Shown here piece by piece: positions 55,939-64,000 of a stretch of DNA of 64,000 nucleotides. The notes beneath the pieces were generated by a model. It did no database searches. It worked only from the letters and a program-made list of their open reading frames with translations, and had not been told where the DNA came from. Made by a program: the position numbers and the translations under genes. The DNA lies in NCBI RefSeq assembly GCF_014203325.1, contig NZ_JACHIV010000001.1, forward strand, positions 682,001 to 746,000, read 5' to 3'. The stretch comes from Saccharopolyspora gloriosae (GTDB lineage Bacteria; Actinomycetota; Actinomycetes; Mycobacteriales; Pseudonocardiaceae). The number at the start of each line of letters is the position of its first letter. Positions within the stretch are counted from its first letter, which is position 1.

Positions 55939-57413
55939 CGGCGGCGACCGACTGGCGGCGGCTCGACGCCAAGATCGTGCTGGTGCTGCTGATCCTGGTG
56001 CTGGCACCGCTGATCCCGACCGCGGGCGTGATGCTCATCGCGGGGGCGAACCCGGTGGTGGTCGCCTCGATGTCCGGGATCTGGGCGGGCGCCGCCGCCG
56101 TGCTCACCGGGATGGCCGCGCTGGACTGGTGGTTCACCACCTACCGGATCAGCGACGAACGGGTGGAGCTGCGCAAGGGGGCGCTCTCGCGCAGCCACCG
56201 GTCGCTGCCCCGGGATCGCGTGCGCAGCGTCGACCTCACCGCCGACCCGGTGCACCGGCTGCTCGGGCTGTCCGTCGTGAAGATCGGCACCGGGGCCCAG
56301 GCGGACGGTGAGCTCAAGCTCGACGGCATCGCCCGGCCGGACGCGGAGCGGATCCGGGCGGCCCTGCTGCTGCGCGAGTCCACTTCGGACCCGGAAGCGG
56401 CGGACGGGGCGCTGGCCCGGTTGCGCCCGGTGTGGCTGCTCTACTCCGGCGTGACGATGTCGCTGATCCTGGCCGTGTGGGGCGCGATCGCCTCGGCGTT
56501 CGGCTCGTTCTCCGAGCTGTTCGTGAAATTCGGGCTGTACCGGGCGATCGGGGAGGAGTTCCGCGCGGTGCCGCTGTGGCTGGGCATCGGCGTTCCCGCG
56601 CTGGGGGCGGTGCTGATCGGGGTGCTCGGGTCGTTCCTGCTGTCGCTGGAGCTGTGGTGGAACTTCACGCTCACCCGGGAGTCCTCCGGGACGCTGCGGG
56701 TGCGGCGCGGACTGCTCACCAAGCGGTCGATCTCGCTGGAGGAGAAGCGGCTGCGCGGTGTCGAGGTGTCCGAACCGCTGCTGCTGCGCTGGACCCGCGG
56801 TGCCCGCACCAACGCGGTCGCCACCGGCCTCAGCGACACCAAGGACGGCAGCCAGCCGGACGCGAAGACGCTGCTGCCGCCCGCTCCGCGCGCCGAAGCG
56901 CGGCGGGTCGCCGCCGAAGTCCTAGGGGAGGACCGGTTCCCTTCCGAGGGCTTCACCGGGCATCCGGTCGCGGCGCTGCGCAGGCGGATCACCTGGGCGC
57001 TGCTGTCGGCGCTGCCGTTCGCGGCGGCGGCGATCACCTGCGCGGTGCTCGGCTGGATCCCCGCCGGACCGGCCGTGGCGGTGGTGGTGCTCAGCGCGCT
57101 GATCGCGGTGGCGTTCGGCGTCGACGCCTACCGGAACCTGGGGCACCGGCTGCACGGGCGGTACCTGCTCAGCAGGCGCGGTACCGCGGTGCGGCGGACC
57201 GTCGCGCTGCAGCGCGCCGGGATCATCGGCTGGCGGTTCGAGCAGTCGGTGTTCCAGCGCCGGTCCGGGCTGATGGACGTCGTCGCCACCACCGCCGCGG
57301 GTTCGGGGCGCTACGCGGTGCCGGACGTGCGCACCGGGGACGGTCTCGCGTTCGCCGACGAAGCGGTGCCGGAGTTGCTCGCGCCATTCCTCGAACCCGT
57401 TCCCGACGATTAA
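55935..57413 (+). CDS. Membrane protein with tandem bacterial PH domains (YdbT-like)
   Basis: A 492-residue membrane protein with three bPH2 repeats separated by paired helices. Repeats are visible as YRISDERVELRKGALSRSHR, LRVRRGLLTKRSISLEEKRL and YLLSRRGTAVRRTVALQRAG; each is followed by a SVDLTADPVHRLLG-like or equivalent strand. Coupled to the YdbS-like gene by ATGA. A strong terminator follows. Confidence 0.92.
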   Translation: MTAATDWRRLDAKIVLVLLILVLAPLIPTAGVMLIAGANPVVVASMSGIWAGAAAVLTGMAALDWWFTTYRISDERVELRKGALSRSHRSLPRDRVRSVDLTADPVHRLLGLSVVKIGTGAQADGELKLDGIARPDAERIRAALLLRESTSDPEAADGALARLRPVWLLYSGVTMSLILAVWGAIASAFGSFSELFVKFGLYRAIGEEFRAVPLWLGIGVPALGAVLIGVLGSFLLSLELWWNFTLTRESSGTLRVRRGLLTKRSISLEEKRLRGVEVSEPLLLRWTRGARTNAVATGLSDTKDGSQPDAKTLLPPAPRAEARRVAAEVLGEDRFPSEGFTGHPVAALRRRITWALLSALPFAAAAITCAVLGWIPAGPAVAVVVLSALIAVAFGVDAYRNLGHRLHGRYLLSRRGTAVRRTVALQRAGIIGWRFEQSVFQRRSGLMDVVATTAAGSGRYAVPDVRTGDGLAFADEAVPELLAPFLEPVPDD

Positions 57414-57528
57414 TACCGGAAGCAGGTAGGACCATTCGGGTGAGATGTGTTTCGCATTGAACCGGAACCAGCCAGGAAGCGGGCGGAAAGCAACCCGATC
57501 AGGAGATCAACTGCAGGATTAATCCGAC

Positions 57529-57580
57529 TTGAAGAATCGGAGCCGAGCGGGTGCGGATCGTGCCACCCGCTCGGTTCTTC
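57529..57580. terminator. Bidirectional terminator between convergent genes
   Basis: GAAGAA plus CCGAGCGGGTG pair with CACCCGCTCGG plus TTCTTC around a 10-base loop. The 11-base inner stem is perfect. It lies midway between the PH-domain gene and the DUF397 gene, with A-rich and T-rich flanks suited to both directions. Confidence 0.85.
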
Positions 57581-57633
57581 AGTTGGTTCCCGCGACGCGG
57601 CCGGTGCGGCCCGCGGACGCGGTCAAGCCAGGG

Positions 57634-57825
57634 TCAGCGGTCGAACTCGCCGCGCTTGAGGACTCCGAGGAAGTCCCCCCACCGCGCGGGGTCGACGGCG
57701 AAGTAGCCACCCGGTCGGTCCTTCGTATCGCGCACGCCGACGCGCCCGCTCCCGAAGCCGACCTCCACGCATTGCCCTTGGTGCGTGCTACGGGTGCTGG
57801 TCCGCCAACCCGTGAGGTATTCCAT
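57634..57825 (-). CDS. DUF397 small protein
   Basis: A 63-residue DUF397 protein: WRTSTRSTHQGQCVEVGF and VRDTKDRPGGYFAVDPARW are the family pattern. Such proteins pair with XRE/DUF5753 regulators in actinobacteria (BldB/AbaA/WhiJ-like systems) and often act on development or antibiotic production. It abuts the regulator gene immediately upstream. Confidence 0.93.
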   Translation of the reverse strand: MEYLTGWRTSTRSTHQGQCVEVGFGSGRVGVRDTKDRPGGYFAVDPARWGDFLGVLKRGEFDR

Positions 57826-58674
57826 CTACAGCTCTCCTATGCGCTCGTGAATCACTTGAATAGACCCTTCCGGGTCGATCGCGTGTGCGCGTAGATGGTC
57901 CATCATCGTCACGTATTTGGACAGCTCGTTATCTCGTTCGAGGTATAACCCGCCCACGTGGGTTTCCAGATAGACGACATCCGGATCCACGTGATTGGAG
58001 TAGCGCAGGATGACGAATGGACCTGCCTGCGCGGGATGCGCGCCCGCGTCCAGCGGCATGACCTGCAACGTCACGTTCGGCAGTTCCGCCAAAGTGAGCA
58101 AGTGCTCCAATTGGCGGCGCAGTACGGCCGAACCGCCCACGCCGCGCCGCAACGCCGTCTCGCCGATCACCGCCCACAGGTCCAAGGGCTGAGAGCCGGT
58201 GATCCGGTCCTGGCGCTGCATCCGCAGCTCCACGCGGCGCCCGATCTCCGGTTCGTTGGCCCGGATCAAGGTGGACTTGGTGATGGCGTAGGCGTATTCC
58301 GCGGTCTGCAGCAGGCCGGGGACGGCCTCCGACTCCCAGGTGTGCATGGACGAGGCCTCGGCCTCCAGCCCCACGTACGTCTCGTACCACTCGGGCAGCA
58401 CGTCGCTGTAGGAATGCCACCAGCCGCGCTTGCGCGCGTCCCTGGCCAGGTTGATCAATTGCTCGCGTTCGGCGCCGTTGACGGCGTAGAAGTCCAGCAG
58501 AGCGCTGACGTCCCCGATGGAGGGTGAGCGCTTCGCCGTTTCGAATCTGCCTATTTTCGCCTGGGTGCAACCGAGGTGGGTGGCGGCCTGCTGCTGCGTG
58601 ACCTCCGCCAGTCCTCGAAGCCTGCGCAGCTCCGCAGCGAGGCGGCGACGGCGCACGGTGGGACTCACTGTCAT
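57826..58674 (-). CDS. XRE regulator with DUF5753 domain
   Basis: A 282-residue WhiJ-like regulator. HTH in residues 15-65 (VTQQQAATHLGCTQAKIGRFE) and DUF5753 from about residue 100, with ESEAVPGLLQTAEYAYAIT and LPNVTLQVMPLDAGAHPA diagnostic. It forms a pair with the DUF397 gene that follows with no gap. Likely regulates itself or a morphological or metabolic target; ligand unknown. Confidence 0.93.
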   Translation of the reverse strand: MTVSPTVRRRRLAAELRRLRGLAEVTQQQAATHLGCTQAKIGRFETAKRSPSIGDVSALLDFYAVNGAEREQLINLARDARKRGWWHSYSDVLPEWYETYVGLEAEASSMHTWESEAVPGLLQTAEYAYAITKSTLIRANEPEIGRRVELRMQRQDRITGSQPLDLWAVIGETALRRGVGGSAVLRRQLEHLLTLAELPNVTLQVMPLDAGAHPAQAGPFVILRYSNHVDPDVVYLETHVGGLYLERDNELSKYVTMMDHLRAHAIDPEGSIQVIHERIGEL

Positions 58675-59012
58675 GGAGATCAGTGTCCACCCTGCGAACC
58701 GAGCGTCACCATCGTGTCACCCAACCGACATCCGCGCGGGCGGATTCGAGGAGTGTCCCCGGCCTCGATCAGCCCCGCCGGCGTGCTCGACGAGCGCCCC
58801 GCCGCCCGGTTCCGGCATCGGTTCCGCGCGGTCCGGCGGCAGGTCCCGGCGCGGGACCTGGCTTTCCCGGCCGACGCTCGCTCGGCTGCCAGATCGAGGC
58901 CGACGCGGGTGACCGGTCCGCACGAGTGCGGCATGCGCTCACGCAGAGCGACGAACCGGCCTACCGCGCCGAAACCGGCGCCCTGGGACGAGTGACGCCC
59001 ACCCGCCGACGG
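58675..59012. other. Intergenic region without a supported gene
   Basis: 338 bases between the XRE gene start and the poxB stop. Plus-strand reading near 58880-58990 gives GDRSARVRHALTQSDEPAYR, which looks protein-like but has no start or stop that makes a gene. Possibly a decayed fragment. Confidence 0.4.
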
Positions 59013-60746
59013 TCAAGGCCGCGGCACGTTGCGCAGGTTGCTGCGCGCCAGCTGCACCATCTTGCCCACCCCGCCGGAGAGCACCGTCCGGCTCACCGCC
59101 AGCGCGAAGCCTTTCACCTGGGTGCCGGTGATGCGCGGCGGAATGGACAGCGCGTTCGGGTCGGTGACCACGTCGACGAGCGCGGGCCCCGGATGCGCCA
59201 GCGCCCCCGCCAGCGCGTCGCGCACCTGAGCGGGCTGGTCCACCCGCACCGAATGGATCCCCGCCGCCGCGGCCACGGCCGCGAAGTCGATCGAATCGTG
59301 GTCGGTGCCGAAATCCGGCATGCCGTCCACCAGCATCTCCAGCTTCACCATGCCCAGCGAGGAGTTGTTGAACACCACCAGCTTCACCGGCAGCCGATGC
59401 GTGCGGAGGGTGAACAGGTCTCCCAGCAGCATGGACAACCCGCCGTCACCCGACATCGAGATGACCTGCCTGTTCCGGTCGACGACCTGCGCGCCGATCG
59501 CCTGCGGCAAGGCGTTGGCCATCGACCCGTGCACGAACGAGCCCAGCACCCGGCGGTGCTCGTTCGGCGTGACGTACCGGGCCGCCCACACGTTGCACAT
59601 CCCGGTGTCCACGGTGAACACGGCGTCCTCGGCGGCCAGGTCGTCGAGCACGTCGGCGACGTACTCGGGGTGGATCGGGACCTGGTTGTGCACGTTCGTG
59701 GTGTAGGACTCGACGACCTGCTCCAACTGGTCCGCGTGCTCGCGCAGCATCCGGTCCAGGAAGCTCCGGTCGGTCTTCTGGCGCAGCTTCGGCAGCACCG
59801 CCCGGATCGTCTCCCGCACGTCGCCCTGCACCGCCAGGTCCAGCACCGTGCGCCTGCCCAGGTGCGTCGGGTCGATGTCGACCTGGACGGTGTTGGCCTG
59901 CGGCAGGAAGTTGTCGTACGGGAAGTCGGTGCCCAGCAGCACCACCCGATCCGCCTTCTGCATCGCCTGCTGACAGGCGCCGTAGCCGAGCAGACCGCTC
60001 ATGCCCACGTCGTAGGGGTTGTCGTACTGGATCCACTCCTTGCCGCGCAGCGCGTGCCCGACCGGGGAATGCAGGGTGCCCGCCAGCTCCATCACCTCGG
60101 GGTGCGCGCCGCGGGTTCCCGCACCGCAGAACAACATCACCCGCTCCGCCGAGTTCAGCGACTCCGCGAGCAGTTCCACCTGCGTCGGCGAGGGCACCAC
60201 CGTCGGCGGCTCGGAGTGCACCGTGCCGCTGCCGGTGGGGCGAGCGGCCGACTTGTGCGCGACGTCGCCCGGCAGCACCAGCACCGACACCCCGCGGTGC
60301 CCGACGGCGGTCTGCATCGCGCTGCGCAGCAGTCGCGGCATCTGCTCCGGCTGCGAGAGCAGTTCGCAGAAGTGGCTGCACTCGTTGAACAGCTCCTCCG
60401 GGTGGGTCTCCTGGAAGAAGCCGGTGCCGATCTGCTCCGACGGGATGTGCGAGGCCAGTGCGAGCACCGGTGCACTGCTGCGATGCGCGTCGTAGAGCCC
60501 GTTGATCAAGTGCAGGTTGCCCGGCCCGCAACTGCCCGCGCAGACCGCCAGCCGCCCGGTGAGCTGGGCCTCGGCGCTCGCCGCGAACGCCGCCGCCTCC
60601 TCGTGCCGGACGTGCACCCATTCGATGCCCTCGGTGCGGCGGACCGCGTCCACCACCGGGTTGAGGCTGTCCCCGACGATCCCGTAGATCCGTTGCACGC
60701 CTGCTTGCACGAGCACTTCGATGAACTGGTCGGCCACGGTCGGCAT
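59013..60746 (-). CDS. poxB: Pyruvate dehydrogenase (quinone) / thiamine-diphosphate oxidase
   Basis: A 577-residue PoxB-type flavoenzyme oxidising pyruvate to acetate and CO2. ThDP binding is shown by the Glu in HVRHEEAAAFAAS (about residue 50) and the GDGGLSMLLGDLFTLR...NNSSLG motif, and VCAGSCGPGNLHLINGLYD matches the family. The C-terminal membrane/quinone tail is present (VSRTVLSGGVGKMVQLARS). ATG 60746 with GGGAGAG upstream. FAD residues are inferred from the family. Confidence 0.93.
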   Translation of the reverse strand: MPTVADQFIEVLVQAGVQRIYGIVGDSLNPVVDAVRRTEGIEWVHVRHEEAAAFAASAEAQLTGRLAVCAGSCGPGNLHLINGLYDAHRSSAPVLALASHIPSEQIGTGFFQETHPEELFNECSHFCELLSQPEQMPRLLRSAMQTAVGHRGVSVLVLPGDVAHKSAARPTGSGTVHSEPPTVVPSPTQVELLAESLNSAERVMLFCGAGTRGAHPEVMELAGTLHSPVGHALRGKEWIQYDNPYDVGMSGLLGYGACQQAMQKADRVVLLGTDFPYDNFLPQANTVQVDIDPTHLGRRTVLDLAVQGDVRETIRAVLPKLRQKTDRSFLDRMLREHADQLEQVVESYTTNVHNQVPIHPEYVADVLDDLAAEDAVFTVDTGMCNVWAARYVTPNEHRRVLGSFVHGSMANALPQAIGAQVVDRNRQVISMSGDGGLSMLLGDLFTLRTHRLPVKLVVFNNSSLGMVKLEMLVDGMPDFGTDHDSIDFAAVAAAAGIHSVRVDQPAQVRDALAGALAHPGPALVDVVTDPNALSIPPRITGTQVKGFALAVSRTVLSGGVGKMVQLARSNLRNVPRP

Positions 60747-61022
60747 GCGCTCTCCCGGTACGTCGGGTTGCTGGTTCCTCCCGTCTACGCGGGGCGGTGC
60801 GAGCCCGCAACTTCGTCGCAGGCCGGCGACCTGCCGTGCGCGGCAGGCCGACCCGTGGGCGTTTCCGGCGCGGGCGACCGCCGTGACGAAGGCGAGTGCG
60901 GGCCGTAGCACGACGTTCACCGCCCGTTCGGGGGAAAGGGGTAACGTCTCCCCTTCAGCCGACGATCACTCTGTAGTCGACGTCGACGAGTTCCTCGAAA
61001 ACCCAGCAGGGAAGGAAAAACG

Positions 61023-61184
61023 GTGAGCCTGCGCCTTTACACCGTTTGCGCGCTGTCCGTGACCGCCTCGGCATTGGCCGGGTTGTTGTTCGGTGGGTTC
61101 ATCGCCTCGGACGATCAGGATGAGGCCGTTTCCGTGAACACCGTCTCGCAGACGGTGCCGGAGACCGCACCTCGACTGCCCTGA
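61023..61184 (+). CDS. Small membrane or secreted protein (53 residues)
   Basis: A 53-residue protein opening with a hydrophobic segment (LYTVCALSVTASALAGLLFG) and ending with an acidic and polar tail (DDQDEAVSVNTVSQTVPETA). GTG 61023 is preceded by AGGGAAGGA at 8 bases, a strong site, in a purine-rich leader. The terminal residues could be a short signal peptide with an exported tail. No family recognised. Confidence 0.55.
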   Translation: MSLRLYTVCALSVTASALAGLLFGGFIASDDQDEAVSVNTVSQTVPETAPRLP

Positions 61185-61254
61185 TCCCGCGCGGCCTGGG
61201 CGGTCGGTGGCCGCCCAGGCGAACGGGGTCCTCCGCGTGGACTAACGTCGAACC

Positions 61255-61728
61255 ATGAGCGAACAGCAGCGACTCTCAGCGGGCGACGCCGCGCCCGACT
61301 TCTCCCTGCCGGACGCCGACGGCAAGACCGTGGCGCTGGCCGACTACCGGGGCCGGTCCCTGGTCGTCTACTTCTACCCCGCGGCGAGCACCCCGGGCTG
61401 CACCAAGGAGGCCTGCGACTTCCGGGACAGCCTGGCGGAGCTCGACGACGCCGGATTCGACGTCGTCGGCATCTCACCCGACAAGCCGGAGAAGCTCGCG
61501 AAGTTCCGCGACGCCGAAGGCCTCACCTTCCCGCTGCTGTCCGATGTGGACAAATCGGTGATGACCGCGTGGGGCGCGTTCGGGGAGAAGAAGAACTACG
61601 GCAAGGTCGTGCAGGGCGTGATCCGCTCGACCTTCGTCGTCGGCCCCGAAGGCAAGATCGACAAGGCGCTGTACAACGTCAAGGCCACCGGCCACGTCGA
61701 ACGCCTCCGCAAAGACCTCAACGTCTGA
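61255..61728 (+). CDS. bcp: Thiol peroxidase of the Bcp/PrxQ type
   Basis: A 157-residue peroxiredoxin reducing peroxides with thioredoxin. The peroxidatic Cys is C49 in AASTPGCTKEACDFRD and the likely resolving Cys is C54, 5 residues later, the PrxQ alpha-type pattern. LPDADGKTVALADYRGRSLV is the usual N-terminal strand. It ends in a good terminator; an array of palindromes follows. Confidence 0.96.
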   Translation: MSEQQRLSAGDAAPDFSLPDADGKTVALADYRGRSLVVYFYPAASTPGCTKEACDFRDSLAELDDAGFDVVGISPDKPEKLAKFRDAEGLTFPLLSDVDKSVMTAWGAFGEKKNYGKVVQGVIRSTFVVGPEGKIDKALYNVKATGHVERLRKDLNV

Positions 61729-61740
61729 CCCTCGCGACAA

Positions 61741-61774
61741 GGGGACGCCTCCACCCGGAGACGTCCCCTTTTCT
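61741..61774 (+). terminator. Intrinsic terminator after bcp
   Basis: GGGGACG pairs with CGTCCCC, with CCTCC/GGAG pairing inside, followed by TTTTCTC. It begins 12 bases after the stop codon. Confidence 0.85.
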
Positions 61775-61787
61775 CATGCCCGAACCA

Positions 61788-62148
61788 AGTGAACGGACCG
61801 CTTGTCCAATCCCGTTGGACGAACGGTCCGTTCACTCGGACTTCGCCACCCGCATGGCAGCACCGCACAGCGGGGAGGTTTTCGGAGTGAACGGACCGCT
61901 TGTCCAATCTCGTTGGACGAACGGTCCGTTCACTCCATCTCGCCTTACCTGGAGGCGCAGACGCGAGGTATCGGAGCGGGGGGCTTTCGAGGTGAACGGA
62001 CCGTTCGCCCAATCCCGTTGGTCCAACGGTCCGTTCACTCCAACTCGGCGTCGGCCGGCGGGGTGCGGAGGTGAGTGCGCGAAGCGGGGAGGTGTTCGGG
62101 GTGAACGGACCGCTTGTCCGATCCCGTTGGACGAACGGTCCGTTCACT
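61788..62148. repeat. Array of four 49-base palindromes
   Basis: Copies at 61788-61836, 61886-61934, 61991-62039 and 62100-62148, centres TCCCG, TCTCG, TCCCG and TCCCG; start-to-start spacing 98, 105 and 109. The first, second and fourth have the GCTTGTCC variant in the left arm. Two spacers end in related GGGGAGGTNTTCGG sequence. It lies between convergent bcp and TauE-like genes, behind a conventional terminator. Confidence 0.95.
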
Positions 62149-62157
62149 CCGAACCGG

Positions 62158-62916
62158 TCAGTCGAGGGTCATGTAGACGGCGACTCCGGCGGCGATGACC
62201 ACTACGAGGTAGCGCAGCAGGGTCGCGGGCAGCCGTTGGGCGATCTTGCCGCCGACGAAGCCGCCGAGCACCGTCGTCGGCACCAGCATCAGCACCGCCG
62301 TCCAGTCGACCGGCGCGATCAGCGCGTACACGACGAACGTGACGGCGCTGCCGATCAGCCCGAGCCAGCTCTTGAGCGCGTTGAGCCGCCGCATGGAGTC
62401 GTTCACCGCGAGCACCAGGATCGCGATGAGGATGACGCTGCGGGCGCCGCCGAAGTAGCCGCCGTAGATCGAGGCGAAGAAGATCCCGACGGTGAGCCAC
62501 ACCGTGCGGTCGGGTTCGCCCGCTTCCGGGTGCCCGAGCCATCGCTTGATCGTGTTCTGGAACGCCATCAGCACCGCGGACAGCCCGACCAGCGCGGGTA
62601 CGACGGCGTCGAACACTTCGCCCGGTAGCACGAGCAGCAGCACGCAGCCGATCACGGAGCCGACGCCCGCCGCGAGCGACGTCCACAGCAGCCGTTGCGG
62701 GGTGCCCTTGAGGTCGTCGCGCTGGCTGACGGCGGCGCCGACGAACCCCGGCCCTTGCGCCACGGAGTTCGTGACGTTGGCGACCAGTGGCGGCATGCCG
62801 GTGGCGAGCAGCGCCGGGAACACCAGCAGCGAGCCGCCGCCGGCGACGGCGTTGATCGCGCCGGACAGGAATCCGACGACGACCAGCACCACCAGCTCTA
62901 TCCATTCGCTGAACAC
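62158..62916 (-). CDS. TauE/SafE-family sulfite or anion exporter
   Basis: A 252-residue membrane protein with seven to eight helices. Motifs FLSGAINAVAGGGSLLVFPA (about residues 16-35) and FASIYGGYFGGARSVILI are diagnostic of the TauE/SafE family. These export sulfite, sulfoacetate or similar anions; the substrate here is not identifiable. The protein ends at the end of a palindrome array. Confidence 0.93.
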   Translation of the reverse strand: MFSEWIELVVLVVVGFLSGAINAVAGGGSLLVFPALLATGMPPLVANVTNSVAQGPGFVGAAVSQRDDLKGTPQRLLWTSLAAGVGSVIGCVLLLVLPGEVFDAVVPALVGLSAVLMAFQNTIKRWLGHPEAGEPDRTVWLTVGIFFASIYGGYFGGARSVILIAILVLAVNDSMRRLNALKSWLGLIGSAVTFVVYALIAPVDWTAVLMLVPTTVLGGFVGGKIAQRLPATLLRYLVVVIAAGVAVYMTLD

Positions 62917-62995
62917 CAGCGGAACCTAACCGCCACCGGCCGCGCTCCGGCCCCCGGGGCGACCGCCATCACAAGAGGATCTTGTGCACCGGCCG

Positions 62996-63199
62996 TCAGC
63001 TGTGCGCGACGAGCTCCGGGCGGACCGCGGACCCCGCGAGGTGCGCCACCTGTTCACCGGCGTCCACCGGATCACCGGCCGCCGCGCGGCGCGGCGCGGG
63101 CGCGCCGAGCGAGTTCGCGGCGTGCAGCACGGTGAGGACGCTGAAGGTGACGGCGGCGGAGGCGATGCCGACGGAGGCGTACACGAGCCAGGGCTTCAT
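62996..63199 (-). CDS. Small membrane protein
   Basis: A 67-residue protein with one N-terminal membrane helix (WLVYASVGIASAAVTFSVLTV) and a soluble tail (DPVDAGEQVAHLAGSAVRPE). ATG 63199 is preceded by GGAGA at 7 bases, and the helix directly follows. No family recognised. Confidence 0.55.
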   Translation of the reverse strand: MKPWLVYASVGIASAAVTFSVLTVLHAANSLGAPAPRRAAAGDPVDAGEQVAHLAGSAVRPELVAHS

Positions 63200-63829
63200 C
63201 AAGGGTCTCCTGCGACGAGAGCAACGGATGGCCGAGCGGACCACGGGGTGCGGTGATCCGCCCGATGAGGGCCACTGCTGTGCTCGCGGCCCGGCGTCGT
63301 CCCCACCTGTCGGGACCGCGGGGACGTCGGGAGCGCGGCCGGTTCGCGGTCGCACTCCCGGCAGGAGCGGGTCGAACGTCATCCCGCCCTGATCACGAAG
63401 TGCTCGGGCCCGGCCCCGATCGCCGGACCCACTCGGCACTTCGCCCGATCACGCACGGTCGTTACGACTTTCCCCGCGCAAGTCATCCGCAGGTCATCGA
63501 CGTCACACTCGACCACCGGGCGAGCTTGGTGCGGATCGGCGCCGCACGATTCCCCCGGCCCGCCGCCACCACTACCCGAACCCGCCGAACGCTTCCGCCA
63601 TCCGCGTGACACGGGCCTGATTCCGGACGGAGACCATTTCCGGGTGCGCTCGAAGCGAGGGCGGCGGGTGCGCGAGCCGGTGCCGCGGATCTCGCCGAAC
63701 GTCCGCGCTCGAAGGCGCAGGACGAGCTGATCGATCCCAGGACGTCATCCGCCCGGGAAGAAGCGCGCGCCGTGCTGACGCATCGCTGACGAGAGAGCGC
63801 TCCCGCCGTGCGAGACCGATCGCCTACCG
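63200..63829. other. Intergenic region before rdgB end
   Basis: 630 bases between the small membrane gene and the end of rdgB. Open frames are present in several frames but none shows clear family similarity or a convincing start. I see no hairpin or repeat of the families above. Confidence 0.45.
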
Positions 63830-64000
63830 CTACTGACCCGCCAGCTTGCGCAGCGTCGGCAGGAGAAGCCGCAGCGCCCGGCCGCGGTGGGAGCCGGCGT
63901 CCTTCTCCTCCGCTGCGAGCTCCGCCGCGGTTCGGGTTTCGCCTTCGGGGACGAAGATCGGGTCGTAGCCGAAGCCGTTGGTGCCGCGTTCGGCGCGGGC
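63830..64000 (-). CDS. rdgB: RdgB/HAM1 NTP pyrophosphatase, 3' end only
   Basis: Truncated at the right edge; 56 residues plus a TAG stop are visible. [19 protein letters not shown] and [15 protein letters not shown] are the conserved C-terminal strings of the non-canonical purine NTP pyrophosphatase (dITP/XTP), with the phosphate-contacting SHR. In Mycobacterium tuberculosis rdgB (Rv1341) lies just downstream of the mec-cysO-cysM region, so this may be the continuation of that syntenic block, displaced by about 12 kb here. Confidence 0.9.
   Translation of the reverse strand, partial: ARAERGTNGFGYDPIFVPEGETRTAAELAAEEKDAGSHRGRALRLLLPTLRKLAGQ

Overview
The window is about 64 kb of very GC-rich DNA with strong third-position GC bias. 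GTG and TTG starts are frequent and genes often overlap by 4 bases (ATGA, GTGA). Gene content points to an actinobacterium: F420-type enzymes, the Mec-CysO-CysM cysteine system, DUF397/XRE pairs, a DUF574 methyltransferase, an FurA-like box and a clpS-DUF2017 pair. Gene order around dinG-pncB-clpS-DUF2017-P1 peptidase-mec-cysO-cysM matches the Rv1329c-Rv1336 region of Mycobacterium tuberculosis, and ctaD-serB also matches. I infer a Pseudonocardiaceae-like genome (for example Saccharopolyspora); the genus is not proven by the sequence alone.

Layout. 0-5 kb: furA-katA-ankyrin oxidative stress operon, then an alkB-tag-alkA alkylation-repair operon, both on the minus strand. 5-15 kb: membrane-anchored SNase protein, a decayed monooxygenase, an XRE/cupin regulator divergent from a methyltransferase, a DUF4232 protein, a P450, an orphan pair of molybdenum-hydroxylase subunits, a DUF574 methyltransferase and xylulokinase. 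15-19.4 kb: two tiny Gly-rich membrane paralogs and a divergent cluster of uncharacterised membrane proteins with a cupredoxin-like lipoprotein. 19.5-23.4 kb: three-gene succinate dehydrogenase. 24-32.5 kb: secreted subtilisin, VanZ-like protein, SDR, DUF305 lipoprotein, ctaD, serB and an SRPBCC protein. 32.8-38 kb: second P450 framed by repeat arrays, a PTH2-domain protein, TetR, and two F420-type enzymes. 37.8-42.2 kb: a translationally coupled biotin-transport operon bioY-ligase-thiolase-bioM-bioN. 42.8-51.4 kb: DinG helicase, NAD salvage (pncA, pncB), then clpS through cysM. 51.7-64 kb: two-component system, GT39-like glycosyltransferase, paired bPH2 membrane proteins, XRE/DUF397, pyruvate oxidase, Bcp, TauE-like exporter and the 3' end of rdgB.

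The most striking non-coding signal is a 49-base near-perfect palindrome (two 22-base arms, 5-base loop). It is present 22 times in seven intergenic sites, mostly as arrays with about 95-120 bases between copy starts. Its arms show compensatory changes. A second, unrelated structured repeat of about 200 bases occurs twice, each time just over 10 to 35 bases after a plus-strand stop codon, and its long hairpin arms covary between the two copies. Neither is a CRISPR and neither is explained by the genes. These two families are the best candidates for something undescribed here.

Several gene sets act together. CysO sulfur carrier, its JAMM protease Mec and CysM make cysteine; CysO here carries two extra residues after its GlyGly end. 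BioY, BioM and BioN form an ECF biotin transporter, with a YhfT/YhfS-like ligase and an atypical thiolase embedded between them. FurA probably represses itself and the catalase through a well conserved FurA box.
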